Shown here: positions 17,593 to 26,139 of the stretch, piece by piece
How the letters are laid out: every line of letters starts with the position of its first letter
How positions within the stretch are numbered: the first letter of the stretch is position 1
NCBI RefSeq assembly: GCF_900105395.1
Contig: NZ_LT629775.1
Coordinates: 6,723,501 to 6,787,500 of the forward strand
Reading direction: 5' to 3'
From: Streptomyces sp. TLI_053
GTDB lineage: Bacteria; Actinomycetota; Actinomycetes; Streptomycetales; Streptomycetaceae
Length of the DNA: 64,000 nt
Translations under genes and position numbers: made by a program
The notes under the pieces: model-generated
Database searches by the model: none
What the model saw: the letters and a program-made list of their open reading frames with translations, nothing else
Told to the model about the DNA's origin: nothing

Positions 17593-17622
17593 TCCCACCG
17601 GGCCGCCGGGAGGGGCACAATC

Positions 17623-18075
17623 ATGGGCGTGAACGCCGCCCCCGCTCCCACCGCCGCCGCCCGGCCGTCCGGCCCCCGCCGGCTGGTTCCGCCGCTGACC
17701 GCCGCGGTCGCCGTGGCCGTCCCCGCCGGGTACATCGCCGCGGTGGACCCGAACAACCCCGGGCACTACCCGGACTGTCCCTTCCTGGCGGCCACCGGCT
17801 GGTGGTGCCCGGGCTGCGGCGGGCTGCGCTGTGTGCACGCGCTGACCCACGGGGACTTCAACGGCGCCCTGCACGACAACGCGGTGGCGGTGCTGCTGTT
17901 CGTGGTGCTGGCGGTGCTCTGGGCGCGCTGGCTCTGGGCGGCGCTGCGCGGACTGCCCGGACCCCGGCTCGCGCTCGGGGCCCGGCGCTGGGTGCTGGTG
18001 GCGCTGTTCGTGCTGGTCTTCACGGTGGTCCGCAATCTTCCGGTCGGCGCCGGTCTGGCCCCGCCGGCGCTCTGA
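17623..18075 (+). CDS. DUF2752 membrane protein
   Basis: 150 residues with the DUF2752 hallmark: CPFLAATGWWCPGCGGLRCVHALTHGDF, holding a CPxCG-like cysteine cluster next to the first membrane segment. Further hydrophobic segments lie near 82-100 and 123-140. Often found near trpC in streptomycetes. No enzymatic role is known. Confidence 0.85.
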   Translation: MGVNAAPAPTAAARPSGPRRLVPPLTAAVAVAVPAGYIAAVDPNNPGHYPDCPFLAATGWWCPGCGGLRCVHALTHGDFNGALHDNAVAVLLFVVLAVLWARWLWAALRGLPGPRLALGARRWVLVALFVLVFTVVRNLPVGAGLAPPAL

Positions 18076-18345
18076 GCCCGGCTCCCCCGGTCCGTGCCCG
18101 GCCCCGGCCCGGTCCGTGCCGGGGAGCGGCGCGCACCGGCCCGGTGTGTCCGGCGGAACGGCCGGGAGGGGTGGCGGCGGGGTGAAGACGCAGGCCGGAG
18201 CCCCCGAACGGTGTCCGCACCACGAGACGCGCGCCGGGCGGATGCGCTGTGCGCCCCCCCGTGCCGATACCATCGAAGGGCCGGAGGCCCATTGGCCACC
18301 GGCTCCTCGCCAGTAGTACCGGCAAATCATGATGGGGGCGCCCGA
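18076..18345 (+). promoter_or_regulatory. Intergenic region upstream of trpC
   Basis: 270 bp with no convincing gene. It is GC-rich at first, then becomes more mixed near 18265-18335, where the trpC promoter probably lies. No Trp-rich leader peptide or clear attenuator hairpin is seen, so attenuation of trpC cannot be claimed. GGGGG at 18334-18338 is the trpC ribosome binding site. Confidence 0.4.
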
Positions 18346-19152
18346 GTGAGTGTGCTCGACTCGATCGTCGAAGGGGTCCGCGAGGACCTCGCCGAGCGGC
18401 AGGCCCGGGTCTCGCTGGACGAGCTCAAGGAGCTCGCCGCCAAGGCCCCGGACGCCAAGGACGGCGTGGCCGCGCTGCGCGGTGACGGCATCCGGGTGAT
18501 CTGCGAGGTCAAGCGCTCCAGCCCGTCCAAGGGCGCGCTGGCCACGATCGCCGACCCGGCCTCCCTGGCGACCGACTACGCGGCCGGCGGTGCCGCCGCG
18601 ATCAGCGTGCTGACCGAGCAGCGCCGCTTCGGCGGCTCGCTGGCGGACCTGGACGCCGTCCGCGCCGCCGTGGACACCCCGCTGCTCCGCAAGGACTTCA
18701 TCGTCACCGCCTACCAGCTGTGGGAGGCCCGCGCGCACGGCGCCGACCTCGCGCTGCTGATCGTCGCGGCCCTCGAGCAGCCGGCCCTGGTGTCGCTGAT
18801 CGAGCGCGCCGAGTCGATCGGCCTCACCCCGCTGGTGGAGGTGCACGACGAGGAGGAGATCAAGCGCGCGGTGGACGCCGGGGCGCGGATCATCGGTGTC
18901 AACGCCCGCAACCTCAAGACCCTCGAGGTGGACCGCAACACCTTCGGCAACGTCGTGCACGCGATCCCGGACGGCATCGTCAAGATCGCCGAGTCCGGGG
19001 TGCGCGGTCCGCTGGACGTGATCTCCTACGCCAACCTGGGCGCGGACGCGGTCCTGGTCGGCGAGTCCCTGGTGACCGGCAAGGACCCGCGGGCCGCCGT
19101 GGCCGACCTGGTCGCGGCCGGCGCCCACCCGGCGATCCGGCACAAGGACTGA
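18346..19152 (+). CDS. trpC: Indole-3-glycerol phosphate synthase
   Basis: Closes the indole ring, from CdRP to indole-3-glycerol phosphate. 268 residues from the GTG at 18346, preceded by GATGGGGG. Barrel motifs: ICEVKRSSPSKG with the catalytic lysine, LLRKDFIVTAYQL, GVNARNLKTLEVD and IAESGVRGPLDV. It is a stand-alone TrpC, not fused to TrpF, consistent with PriA supplying the isomerase. Confidence 0.96.
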   Translation: MSVLDSIVEGVREDLAERQARVSLDELKELAAKAPDAKDGVAALRGDGIRVICEVKRSSPSKGALATIADPASLATDYAAGGAAAISVLTEQRRFGGSLADLDAVRAAVDTPLLRKDFIVTAYQLWEARAHGADLALLIVAALEQPALVSLIERAESIGLTPLVEVHDEEEIKRAVDAGARIIGVNARNLKTLEVDRNTFGNVVHAIPDGIVKIAESGVRGPLDVISYANLGADAVLVGESLVTGKDPRAAVADLVAAGAHPAIRHKD

Positions 19153-19162
19153 TCCCGCCGCC

Positions 19163-19312
19163 ATGAAGATCGCCACTCGTCTCGCCCCCGGCTGCCGCCC
19201 GCGCGGCTGCCGCGCGCCCGCGCGCCGGGTGCTGGGGCGGCGGGTGCGGTACGTCATCGGCTGCGAGCCCGGACAGGTACCGGGGAGGCGATGGCGTCCG
19301 ACGTCCGGCTGA
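19163..19312 (+). CDS. trpM: Small tryptophan-operon protein TrpM (TrpX)
   Basis: 49 residues starting at ATG 19163, 10 bp after trpC. The sequence is Arg/Cys-rich: CRPRGCRAPARRVLGRRV followed by RYVIGCEPGQVPGRRW. The place between trpC and trpB and the GCRPRGCRAPARR pattern match the streptomycete gene first called trpX and then trpM. In S. coelicolor that gene encodes a small modulator of tryptophan synthesis and differentiation. Three cysteines and many arginines suggest nucleic-acid or metal binding, but that is inference. Confidence 0.75.
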   Translation: MKIATRLAPGCRPRGCRAPARRVLGRRVRYVIGCEPGQVPGRRWRPTSG

Positions 19313-19380
19313 CCACGGCCATCAGACGTCACGTCATCCGTCGGCGATCGTGCGCCGACATCATCCCGAGGGACTTCACC

Positions 19381-20640
<1,260 letters not shown>

Positions 20641-20642
20641 CC

Positions 20643-21452
20643 ATGGCTTCCAAGCTCAGTGGCATTCTGGCCGCCGCCAAGGCGGAGGGCCGCGCCGCGC
20701 TGATCGGCTACCTGCCGGCCGGCTTCCCGTCCGTGGACGGCGGCATCCGCGCCACCGGCGCCCTGATCGAGGGCGGCTGCGACATCGTCGAGATCGGCCT
20801 GCCGCACTCGGACCCGGTGCTGGACGGCCCGACCATCCAGACCGCGGACGACATCGCGCTGCGGGGCGGGGTGCGGATCAAGGACGTGCTGCGCACCGTC
20901 CGGGAGGTGGCCGCGGCGCACCCCGCCGCGGCGGTGCTGGTCATGACCTACTGGAACCCGGTGGACCGGTACGGCGTCGCGCGGTTCGCCGCCGACCTGG
21001 CCGCGGCCGGCGGGGCGGGCTGCATCCTGCCGGACCTGCCGGTGGAGGAGTCCGTGGAGTGGCGCAAGGCGGCCGAGGAGCACGGTCTGGACACCGTGTT
21101 CGTGGTCGCGCCGAGCAGCAAGGACGGCCGCCTCGCGGAGGTCACCGCGGCCGGCAGCGGTTTCGTGTACGCGGCCGCGGTGATGGGCGTGACCGGCAGC
21201 CGGGCGCAGGTCGGCGACCTCGCCGAGGACCTGGTCGCCCGCACCAGGGCCACCACCGAGCTGCCGGTCTGCGTCGGCCTCGGGGTGTCGACCCGTGAGC
21301 AGGCGGCGCAGGTCGCCGGGTTCGCGGACGGCGTCATCGTCGGCTCGGCCTTCGTCCAGCGGATCCTGGACGCGGACGGGGACGAGGGGGCCGCGCTGAC
21401 GGCGGTCCGCGAGCTGGCCGGCGAGCTGGCGCAGGGCGTCCGCCGGAAGTAG
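20643..21452 (+). CDS. trpA: Tryptophan synthase alpha chain
   Basis: Cleaves indole-3-glycerol phosphate to indole for TrpB. 269 residues from ATG 20643; a GTG at 20637 overlapping the trpB stop is an alternative. The catalytic residues Glu50 and Asp61 are in DIVEIGLPHSDPVLDGPTIQ. Last gene of the trp block. Confidence 0.96.
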   Translation: MASKLSGILAAAKAEGRAALIGYLPAGFPSVDGGIRATGALIEGGCDIVEIGLPHSDPVLDGPTIQTADDIALRGGVRIKDVLRTVREVAAAHPAAAVLVMTYWNPVDRYGVARFAADLAAAGGAGCILPDLPVEESVEWRKAAEEHGLDTVFVVAPSSKDGRLAEVTAAGSGFVYAAAVMGVTGSRAQVGDLAEDLVARTRATTELPVCVGLGVSTREQAAQVAGFADGVIVGSAFVQRILDADGDEGAALTAVRELAGELAQGVRRK

Positions 21453-21462
21453 CACCACGGTC

Positions 21463-21500
21463 CGACGGCCCGTCACCTCCCCGGAGGTGGCGGGCCGTCG
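21463..21500 (+). terminator. trpA terminator
   Basis: A strong hairpin: 17-bp stem with one G-T wobble, arms about 21463-21480 and 21483-21500, just after the trpA stop. Confidence 0.75.
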
Positions 21501-21652
21501 GCGTTCCCCCGGGTGCGGGCGGCCGGCCGGACCCGAACGGGTGAACAGTGCGGGGCGCGCGCATCAGCGGGGGTTGACCGGCGTTGAGTGGAGGGACGAG
21601 TGCACGAACCACGTGCCCCCGGGGCGCGGGAGCGAGCGGAAGGGGTCGGCCG

Positions 21653-21955
21653 ATGCCCGGTCTTCAGCGAGCCGTGCTGCTGCGGGCGGCCGCGGCCGCG
21701 CTGGCCCTCGGCGCCGCGCTCGGGGCGCAGGCGGCGGTCGTCCCGGCCCTGGCCAAACGGGGGGTGGAGCGGGCCGAGCGGGACGCCTACGTGTGCGCCG
21801 AGGCGGTCCGGATGGAGGCGGTGGCGCGGGCCGGGCGCTCGGATCCGCAGGGGCGGCCGGCCCTCCTCGGCGACAGCCGGTACGAGCCCGCGAGGTACCC
21901 GGTCGACCGGTACGAGCTCGGGTGGCCGCCCGGCTGCGACCCGGTCGCTCGTTAG
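21653..21955 (+). CDS. Small hypothetical protein with N-terminal hydrophobic segment
   Basis: 100 residues from ATG 21653, preceded by GGAAGGGG at good spacing. The N-terminus (LLRAAAAALALGAALGAQAA) looks like a signal anchor or signal peptide. The remainder has one central and one late cysteine (YVCAEAV and PGCDP) and a repeated RYE.AR/RYELG-like end. No family recognised. Coding is supported by the ribosome binding site and third-position GC, but the gene remains hypothetical. Confidence 0.45.
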   Translation: MPGLQRAVLLRAAAAALALGAALGAQAAVVPALAKRGVERAERDAYVCAEAVRMEAVARAGRSDPQGRPALLGDSRYEPARYPVDRYELGWPPGCDPVAR

Positions 21956-22079
21956 GGTGAAAGCCGGTCAACCACTACCAATGTTCACTCTTTCGGCTTA
22001 AGTCGCGAAACCGGAGGAACCCGGCGTCACCGTCGGCGGTTCATAGGGCGTGACGGTGTTTCCCGAGGGGGTTGTCCGG

Positions 22080-22541
22080 ATGGCCGGGCCGGTGACGGAG
22101 TGGATCGGCACGGCGGCCCGGTTGGGCCTGGCCGTGGTCTGGGGCTGGGCGGGGCTGGCGAAGATCGCCGACCCGGCGGAGGCCGCCCAGGCGGTGCGCG
22201 CGTACGAGATCCTGCCCGAGGCCCTGGTCAAACCGGTCGGCCACGGACTGCCCTTCCTGGAGCTGGCGCTCGCGCTGCTGCTGGTGGTCGGTCTGGGCAC
22301 CCGCCTGGTCGCGGCACTCTCGGCGGGGCTGCTGCTGGCCTTCGTCGCCGGGATCGCCTCCGCCTGGGCACGCGGCATCTCGATCGACTGCGGATGCTTC
22401 GGCGGCGGCGGGGCGGTCGACTCCTCGCAGACCGAGTACCTGCAGGAGATCCTGCGCGACACCGGGTTCCTGCTGCTGGCCGCCTGGCTGCTCCGGTGGC
22501 CCCGCACCAAGTTCTCGGTGGACGGCTGGCTGGCGCGCTGA
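22080..22541 (+). CDS. MauE/DoxX-like membrane protein
   Basis: About 153 residues from ATG 22080 (GAGGGGG upstream); a GTG at 22050 gives ten more. Four transmembrane segments. The first carries GLAVVWGWAGLAKIADP, the typical MauE/DoxX opening, and the third loop has IDCGCFGGGG, a CxC motif seen in MauE proteins. Family members work with thiol-disulfide proteins. The next gene encodes such a protein, so the two probably form a redox pair at the membrane. Confidence 0.75.
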   Translation: MAGPVTEWIGTAARLGLAVVWGWAGLAKIADPAEAAQAVRAYEILPEALVKPVGHGLPFLELALALLLVVGLGTRLVAALSAGLLLAFVAGIASAWARGISIDCGCFGGGGAVDSSQTEYLQEILRDTGFLLLAAWLLRWPRTKFSVDGWLAR

Positions 22542-22601
22542 GCGCCCCGTCCTCCTCCCACCGCACCACCCCCGCCCCCGAATCTGGAATGTCCAAGGCT
22601 G

Positions 22602-23465
22602 ATGAGCGAGAAGAACCGAGAAGGCAAGCGCACCGCCCGCGAGCGGATGCTGGCGGACCGGGCCGCGGACGAGGCCCGCGGCCGGAAGAAGAAGAAGCTG
22701 ATCATCGGCGGGGTGGCGCTCGCGGTGATCGCCGCCGCCGTGGTCACCGGCGTGGTGGTGCAGGACCAGCGCTCCAAGCCGGAGACCCCCACCGCCGCCC
22801 CGGCCGGAACGATCGGGGACAAGAACCTGGTGATCCCGGTCGGCTCGGACAACTCGCCCGCCGTCCTCACCGTCTACGAGGACCCGCGCTGCCCCGCCTG
22901 CGGCACCTTCGAGCGGGAGTTCTCGCCCACCATCAGCCAGCTCGAGGACGCGGGCAAGATCTACACCAACTACCACATCGTCTCGTTCATCGACCGGGCG
23001 GTGCCGGGCAAGGGCTCCCGCTACGGCGCCAACGCGCTGGCCTGCGCCCAGGACGCCGGGCACTTCCGCGACTACCACGACGTGCTCTACCGCAACCAGC
23101 CGGACGAGACCAGCGACGCCTTCGGCGACAAGGCGACCCTGATCAGCCTCGGCAAGCAGGTCAACGGCCTCGACACCCCCGCCTTCGAGGCCTGCGTCAA
23201 CAACTCCACGTACAGCGGATGGGTGTCGGCGGTCCAGCAGGACTTCGACAAGTCGAGCTACAAGTCCACGCCCACCGTGCTGCTCAACGGGCAGCCGATC
23301 TACCCGAAGTACAACAACGAGGAGATCACCCCGGAGAACCTGGTGAAGTGGGTCGACGCCGCCAACCAGGGCAAGACGCTGGGCACCCCGGGCACCCACG
23401 GACAGTCGCCCGCCCCCACCAGCACCGCCTCGGAGAGCAACAACCCCTCGCCGAAGGCGGGCTGA
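22602..23465 (+). CDS. DsbA-like membrane-anchored thioredoxin-fold protein
   Basis: 287 residues: basic N-terminus, one transmembrane helix (LIIGGVALAVIAAAVVTGVVV, about residues 37-57), and a periplasm-side DsbA-type domain with the active site Cys97-Pro-Ala-Cys100. A conserved cis-Pro region is in YKSTPTVLLNG. The C-terminal tail is Ser/Pro-rich. Likely introduces or isomerises disulfides in exported proteins, together with the MauE-like gene 60 bp upstream. Confidence 0.85.
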   Translation: MSEKNREGKRTARERMLADRAADEARGRKKKKLIIGGVALAVIAAAVVTGVVVQDQRSKPETPTAAPAGTIGDKNLVIPVGSDNSPAVLTVYEDPRCPACGTFEREFSPTISQLEDAGKIYTNYHIVSFIDRAVPGKGSRYGANALACAQDAGHFRDYHDVLYRNQPDETSDAFGDKATLISLGKQVNGLDTPAFEACVNNSTYSGWVSAVQQDFDKSSYKSTPTVLLNGQPIYPKYNNEEITPENLVKWVDAANQGKTLGTPGTHGQSPAPTSTASESNNPSPKAG

Positions 23466-23486
23466 CCCCGGCCCGCGGGCCCGCAC

Positions 23487-23524
23487 ACCGCCGCCGTCCC
23501 CTTCCCGCCGGAGGGGGCGGCGGT
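23487..23524 (+). terminator. Hairpin terminator after the DsbA-like gene
   Basis: Arms ACCGCCGCC and GGCGGCGGT (23487-23495, 23516-23524) with additional inner pairing, positioned between the DsbA-like gene and lgt. Confidence 0.55.
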
Positions 23525-23616
23525 TCCGTGGCCGGGCCGCGCGCCGATCTGTGCACCGACTGTGACCCGCCGGGGTGTCCTGGGCGGGCCGTCGACCCTG
23601 TAGCGTCGGAGCTGCC

Positions 23617-24651
23617 ATGGATATCGCCTACATTCCCAGCCCGTCGCGGGGTGTCCTGTACATCGGACCGGTCCCGCTGCGCGCCTACGCCTTCTGCATC
23701 ATCCTCGGTGTCGTCGTGGCCGTCTGGCTCGGCAGCAAGCGCTGGGTCGCCCGCGGTGGTGGCAAGCACACGGTCGGCGACATCGCCGTCTGGGCTGTGC
23801 CGTTCGGCCTGGTCGGCGGCCGGCTCTACCACGTGATCACCGACCACCAGCTGTACTTCGCCGAGGGCAAGAACCCCTGGAACGCCTTCAAGATCTGGGA
23901 GGGCGGCCTCGGCATCTGGGGCGCGATCGCGCTGGGCGCGGTCGGCGCCTGGATCGGAGCCCGCCGCCGGGGCGTGCCGCTGCCCGCCTACGCCGACGCG
24001 ATCGCCCCCGGCATCGCGCTCGCCCAGGCGCTGGGCCGTTGGGGCAACTGGTTCAACCAGGAGCTCTACGGCCGGGAGACCACGCTGCCGTGGGGCCTGG
24101 AGATCGACAAGAAGCTGCCGAGCGGGGAGACGGTCACCGGGATCTACCACCCGACCTTCCTCTACGAGTCGCTCTGGTGCGTGGGTGTCGCGCTGCTGGT
24201 GATCTGGGCGGACAAGCGGTTCACCCTGGGCCACGGCCGGGTCTTCGCGCTGTACGTGGCCACGTACACGGTCGGCCGGTTCTGGATCGAGTGGCTGCGG
24301 ATCGACGACGCGCACCACATCCTCGGCCTGCGGCTGAACGACTGGGTGGCGATCCTCGTCTTCCTCGGCGCCGTCGCGTACTTCGTGATCGTCGGCAAGA
24401 AGCACCCCGGCCGGGAGGACCCGGCGAGCATCGACCCGATGGCCGAGGCGGACGAGCGGGCACCGGGAGCGGCGGGGGCTTCGGCCGACCCGACCGCCGG
24501 CGAGCCGGGCGGCAAGGCGGACGAGAGGTCCGACGTGCGGCCCGACGGGAAGCCCGGGGAAAAGTCCGACGGAAAGTCGGGCGGGACGGCCCAGGGCGCC
24601 CTCGCCGAGAAGCTCGACAAGTTGGAGAAGGACGCCAGGAACCCGGCCTGA
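23617..24651 (+). CDS. lgt: Prolipoprotein diacylglyceryl transferase
   Basis: Membrane enzyme that attaches diacylglycerol to the lipobox cysteine of prolipoproteins. 344 residues from ATG 23617. The Lgt pattern is clear: IPSPSRGVLYIGPVPLRAYAF, GGRLYHVITD, and the signature ALGRWGNWFNQELYGRETTLPWG. After seven membrane segments there is an unusually long hydrophilic C-terminal tail (about residues 270-344) rich in Asp, Gly and Lys. This is a known actinobacterial extension. Confidence 0.95.
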   Translation: MDIAYIPSPSRGVLYIGPVPLRAYAFCIILGVVVAVWLGSKRWVARGGGKHTVGDIAVWAVPFGLVGGRLYHVITDHQLYFAEGKNPWNAFKIWEGGLGIWGAIALGAVGAWIGARRRGVPLPAYADAIAPGIALAQALGRWGNWFNQELYGRETTLPWGLEIDKKLPSGETVTGIYHPTFLYESLWCVGVALLVIWADKRFTLGHGRVFALYVATYTVGRFWIEWLRIDDAHHILGLRLNDWVAILVFLGAVAYFVIVGKKHPGREDPASIDPMAEADERAPGAAGASADPTAGEPGGKADERSDVRPDGKPGEKSDGKSGGTAQGALAEKLDKLEKDARNPA

Positions 24652-24672
24652 GCTGCGCCGATCCAGGCCCGT

Positions 24673-24705
24673 GGCCGCCTTCCGCACCCGGTGCGGAGGG
24701 CGGCC
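24673..24705 (+). terminator. lgt terminator
   Basis: Long GC stem: GGCCGCC pairs with GGCGGCC at the base and TCCGCACC with GGTGCGGA on top, around a tiny loop. Lies just after the lgt stop. Confidence 0.75.
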
Positions 24706-24722
24706 GCCGTCATGTTCGGACA

Positions 24723-24777
24723 GCCTTACTTTGCTGGAAATGCCCAGGTCAAGAGGGCTACGGTCGATAAGTAAGGC
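24723..24777 (+). promoter_or_regulatory. Inverted-repeat operator region upstream of the VIT gene
   Basis: GCCTTACTT (24723-24731) and its exact inverse AAGTAAGGC (24769-24777) flank 37 bp of AT-richer sequence. The AAGTAAGGCT-like cores resemble half of the DtxR/IdeR iron box, which would fit a metal transporter gene. The match is partial and the regulator is not proven. Confidence 0.4.
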
Positions 24778-24808
24778 GATCGGACCAATGGACGGAGGGG
24801 GAAGAGTC

Positions 24809-25546
24809 GTGACCGCGACCATCCTGGAGCACGAGGCCGGGCAGCACCCGCGGATACCCGCGGCGGGGCACCACCGGGACGTCAACGGCGGCTGGCTGCG
24901 ACCGGCGGTGTTCGGTGCGATGGACGGGCTGGTCTCCAACTTCGCCCTGATGACCGGCGTCGTCGGCGGCGCCGTTCCCAGCAGCACGGTGGTGCTCACC
25001 GGCCTGGCCGGGCTGGCGGCCGGCGCCTGCTCGATGGCCGCGGGGGAGTACACCTCGGTGGCCTCCCAGCGGGAGCTGGTGCAGGCCGAGATCGAGGCGG
25101 AGCGGCTGGAGCTGAGCCGCAACCCGCACGGTGAGCTGGCCGAGCTGGCCCAGGTGTACGTCGACCGCGGGGTGGAGCCGGAGCTCGCCCACGAGGTGGC
25201 CCGGCAGCTGTCCGCCGACCCGGACCGGACGCTGGAGGTGCACGCCCGGGAGGAGCTGGGCGTCGACCCCAACGACCTGCCCTCGCCGTGGGTGGCGGCC
25301 GGATCCTCCTTCGTCTGCTTCGCGGTGGGCGCGCTGCTCCCGCTGCTGCCGTACCTGCTGGGGGCGACCTCGCTGGTGCCGGCGCTGCTGCTCTCCGCGG
25401 CCGGGCTGTTCGCCTGCGGCGCGGTGGTGGCACGGGTGACCGCGCGCAGCTGGTGGTTCAGCGGGCTGCGGCAGCTGGTGCTGGGTGGTGCGGCCGCCGG
25501 GGTGACGTATCTGCTGGGGTGGCTGATCGGCGGGCAGATCGGCTAG
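24809..25546 (+). CDS. VIT1/CCC1-family metal (Fe/Mn) transporter
   Basis: 245 residues from the GTG at 24809 with GGAGG upstream. Family motifs: GGWLRPAVFGAMDGLVSNFALMTG in the first membrane helix, GLAGLAAGACSMAAGEYTSVASQRE in the second, a cytosolic helical domain with many acidic residues (about 85-150), and three C-terminal membrane helices. VIT/CCC1 proteins move ferrous iron or manganese out of the cytosol. The upstream inverted repeat could make it metal-responsive. Confidence 0.88.
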   Translation: MTATILEHEAGQHPRIPAAGHHRDVNGGWLRPAVFGAMDGLVSNFALMTGVVGGAVPSSTVVLTGLAGLAAGACSMAAGEYTSVASQRELVQAEIEAERLELSRNPHGELAELAQVYVDRGVEPELAHEVARQLSADPDRTLEVHAREELGVDPNDLPSPWVAAGSSFVCFAVGALLPLLPYLLGATSLVPALLLSAAGLFACGAVVARVTARSWWFSGLRQLVLGGAAAGVTYLLGWLIGGQIG

Positions 25547-25550
25547 TGCC

Positions 25551-25606
25551 GCACTTTGCAAAGTGCACTTTGCAAAGTCTGCCGGGACTTTGCAAAGTCC
25601 CGGCAG
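25551..25606. repeat. Three ACTTTGCAAAGT palindromes
   Basis: The 12-bp perfect palindrome ACTTTGCAAAGT occurs at 25553-25564, 25567-25578 and 25587-25598. The first is inside a 16-bp perfect palindrome (25551-25566). The third is the heart of a 28-bp perfect palindrome (25579-25606). The cluster begins 5 bp after the VIT stop. It may be a terminator, an operator cluster or both. No gene starts within 500 bp downstream. Confidence 0.8.
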
Positions 25607-26139
25607 GGACCTGCGGAGGAGCGCGCCGGAGGGCCGGGCCGGGACCGGGGGCGGAGTCGGGTCGGGCCCGGTCGGGGGCGGGAGCGGCGGCGGGGCCGGG
25701 GGAGCGGGGTCGGGGGGAGCGGGGCCGGTCGGTGGGAGGACGGCACGCTGTGCTGTTGCATGGTTATGCATTCCCCTGGGTGACATTGCGCACATGAAGC
25801 TCCGGCTCCGCCTGGCTTGTCTCAGTATTCGAGCCGATCGGGCCGAGGAATCGCATCTGCCGATCGAGTGTGGGAATGGATTCGCAGGCGCCCTTGGCCA
25901 ACACCCGTGGCGGGCGGATGTCGCCCCTGTTTCAGGCGGTCGACGGCCGGGCACAATCGTCAGGGCGTGCGGCGCGGCACGCCCTCCCGCAGCACCCGTG
26001 ACCTGCGGATCCGTCCCGCGATGTGGACGAGGTATCCCGCTTCCCGGGATGTTCGGCATCATGTAACTTGCACGAAATCGCATCAGGGCCAACGTCGTCC
26101 CTACTGCACCAGCCTCCAAAGACGACGACGGGAGAGCCG
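25607..26139 (+). promoter_or_regulatory. gltB upstream region with candidate nitrogen/arginine regulator sites
   Basis: 533 bp without a gene. The first 130 bp are an extremely G-rich low-complexity stretch. TTGCATGGTTATGCATTC at 25756-25773 resembles a streptomycete ARG box. GTAAC-6 bases-GAAAT at 26063-26078 matches the GlnR consensus gTnAc-n6-GaAAc with one mismatch and lies about 60 bp before the gltB start. Both are candidate sites only. Confidence 0.4.

Noticed and set aside
18076..18345. Trp attenuator or leader peptide before trpC
   Set aside because: No short ORF with clustered Trp codons and no alternative hairpins could be found.
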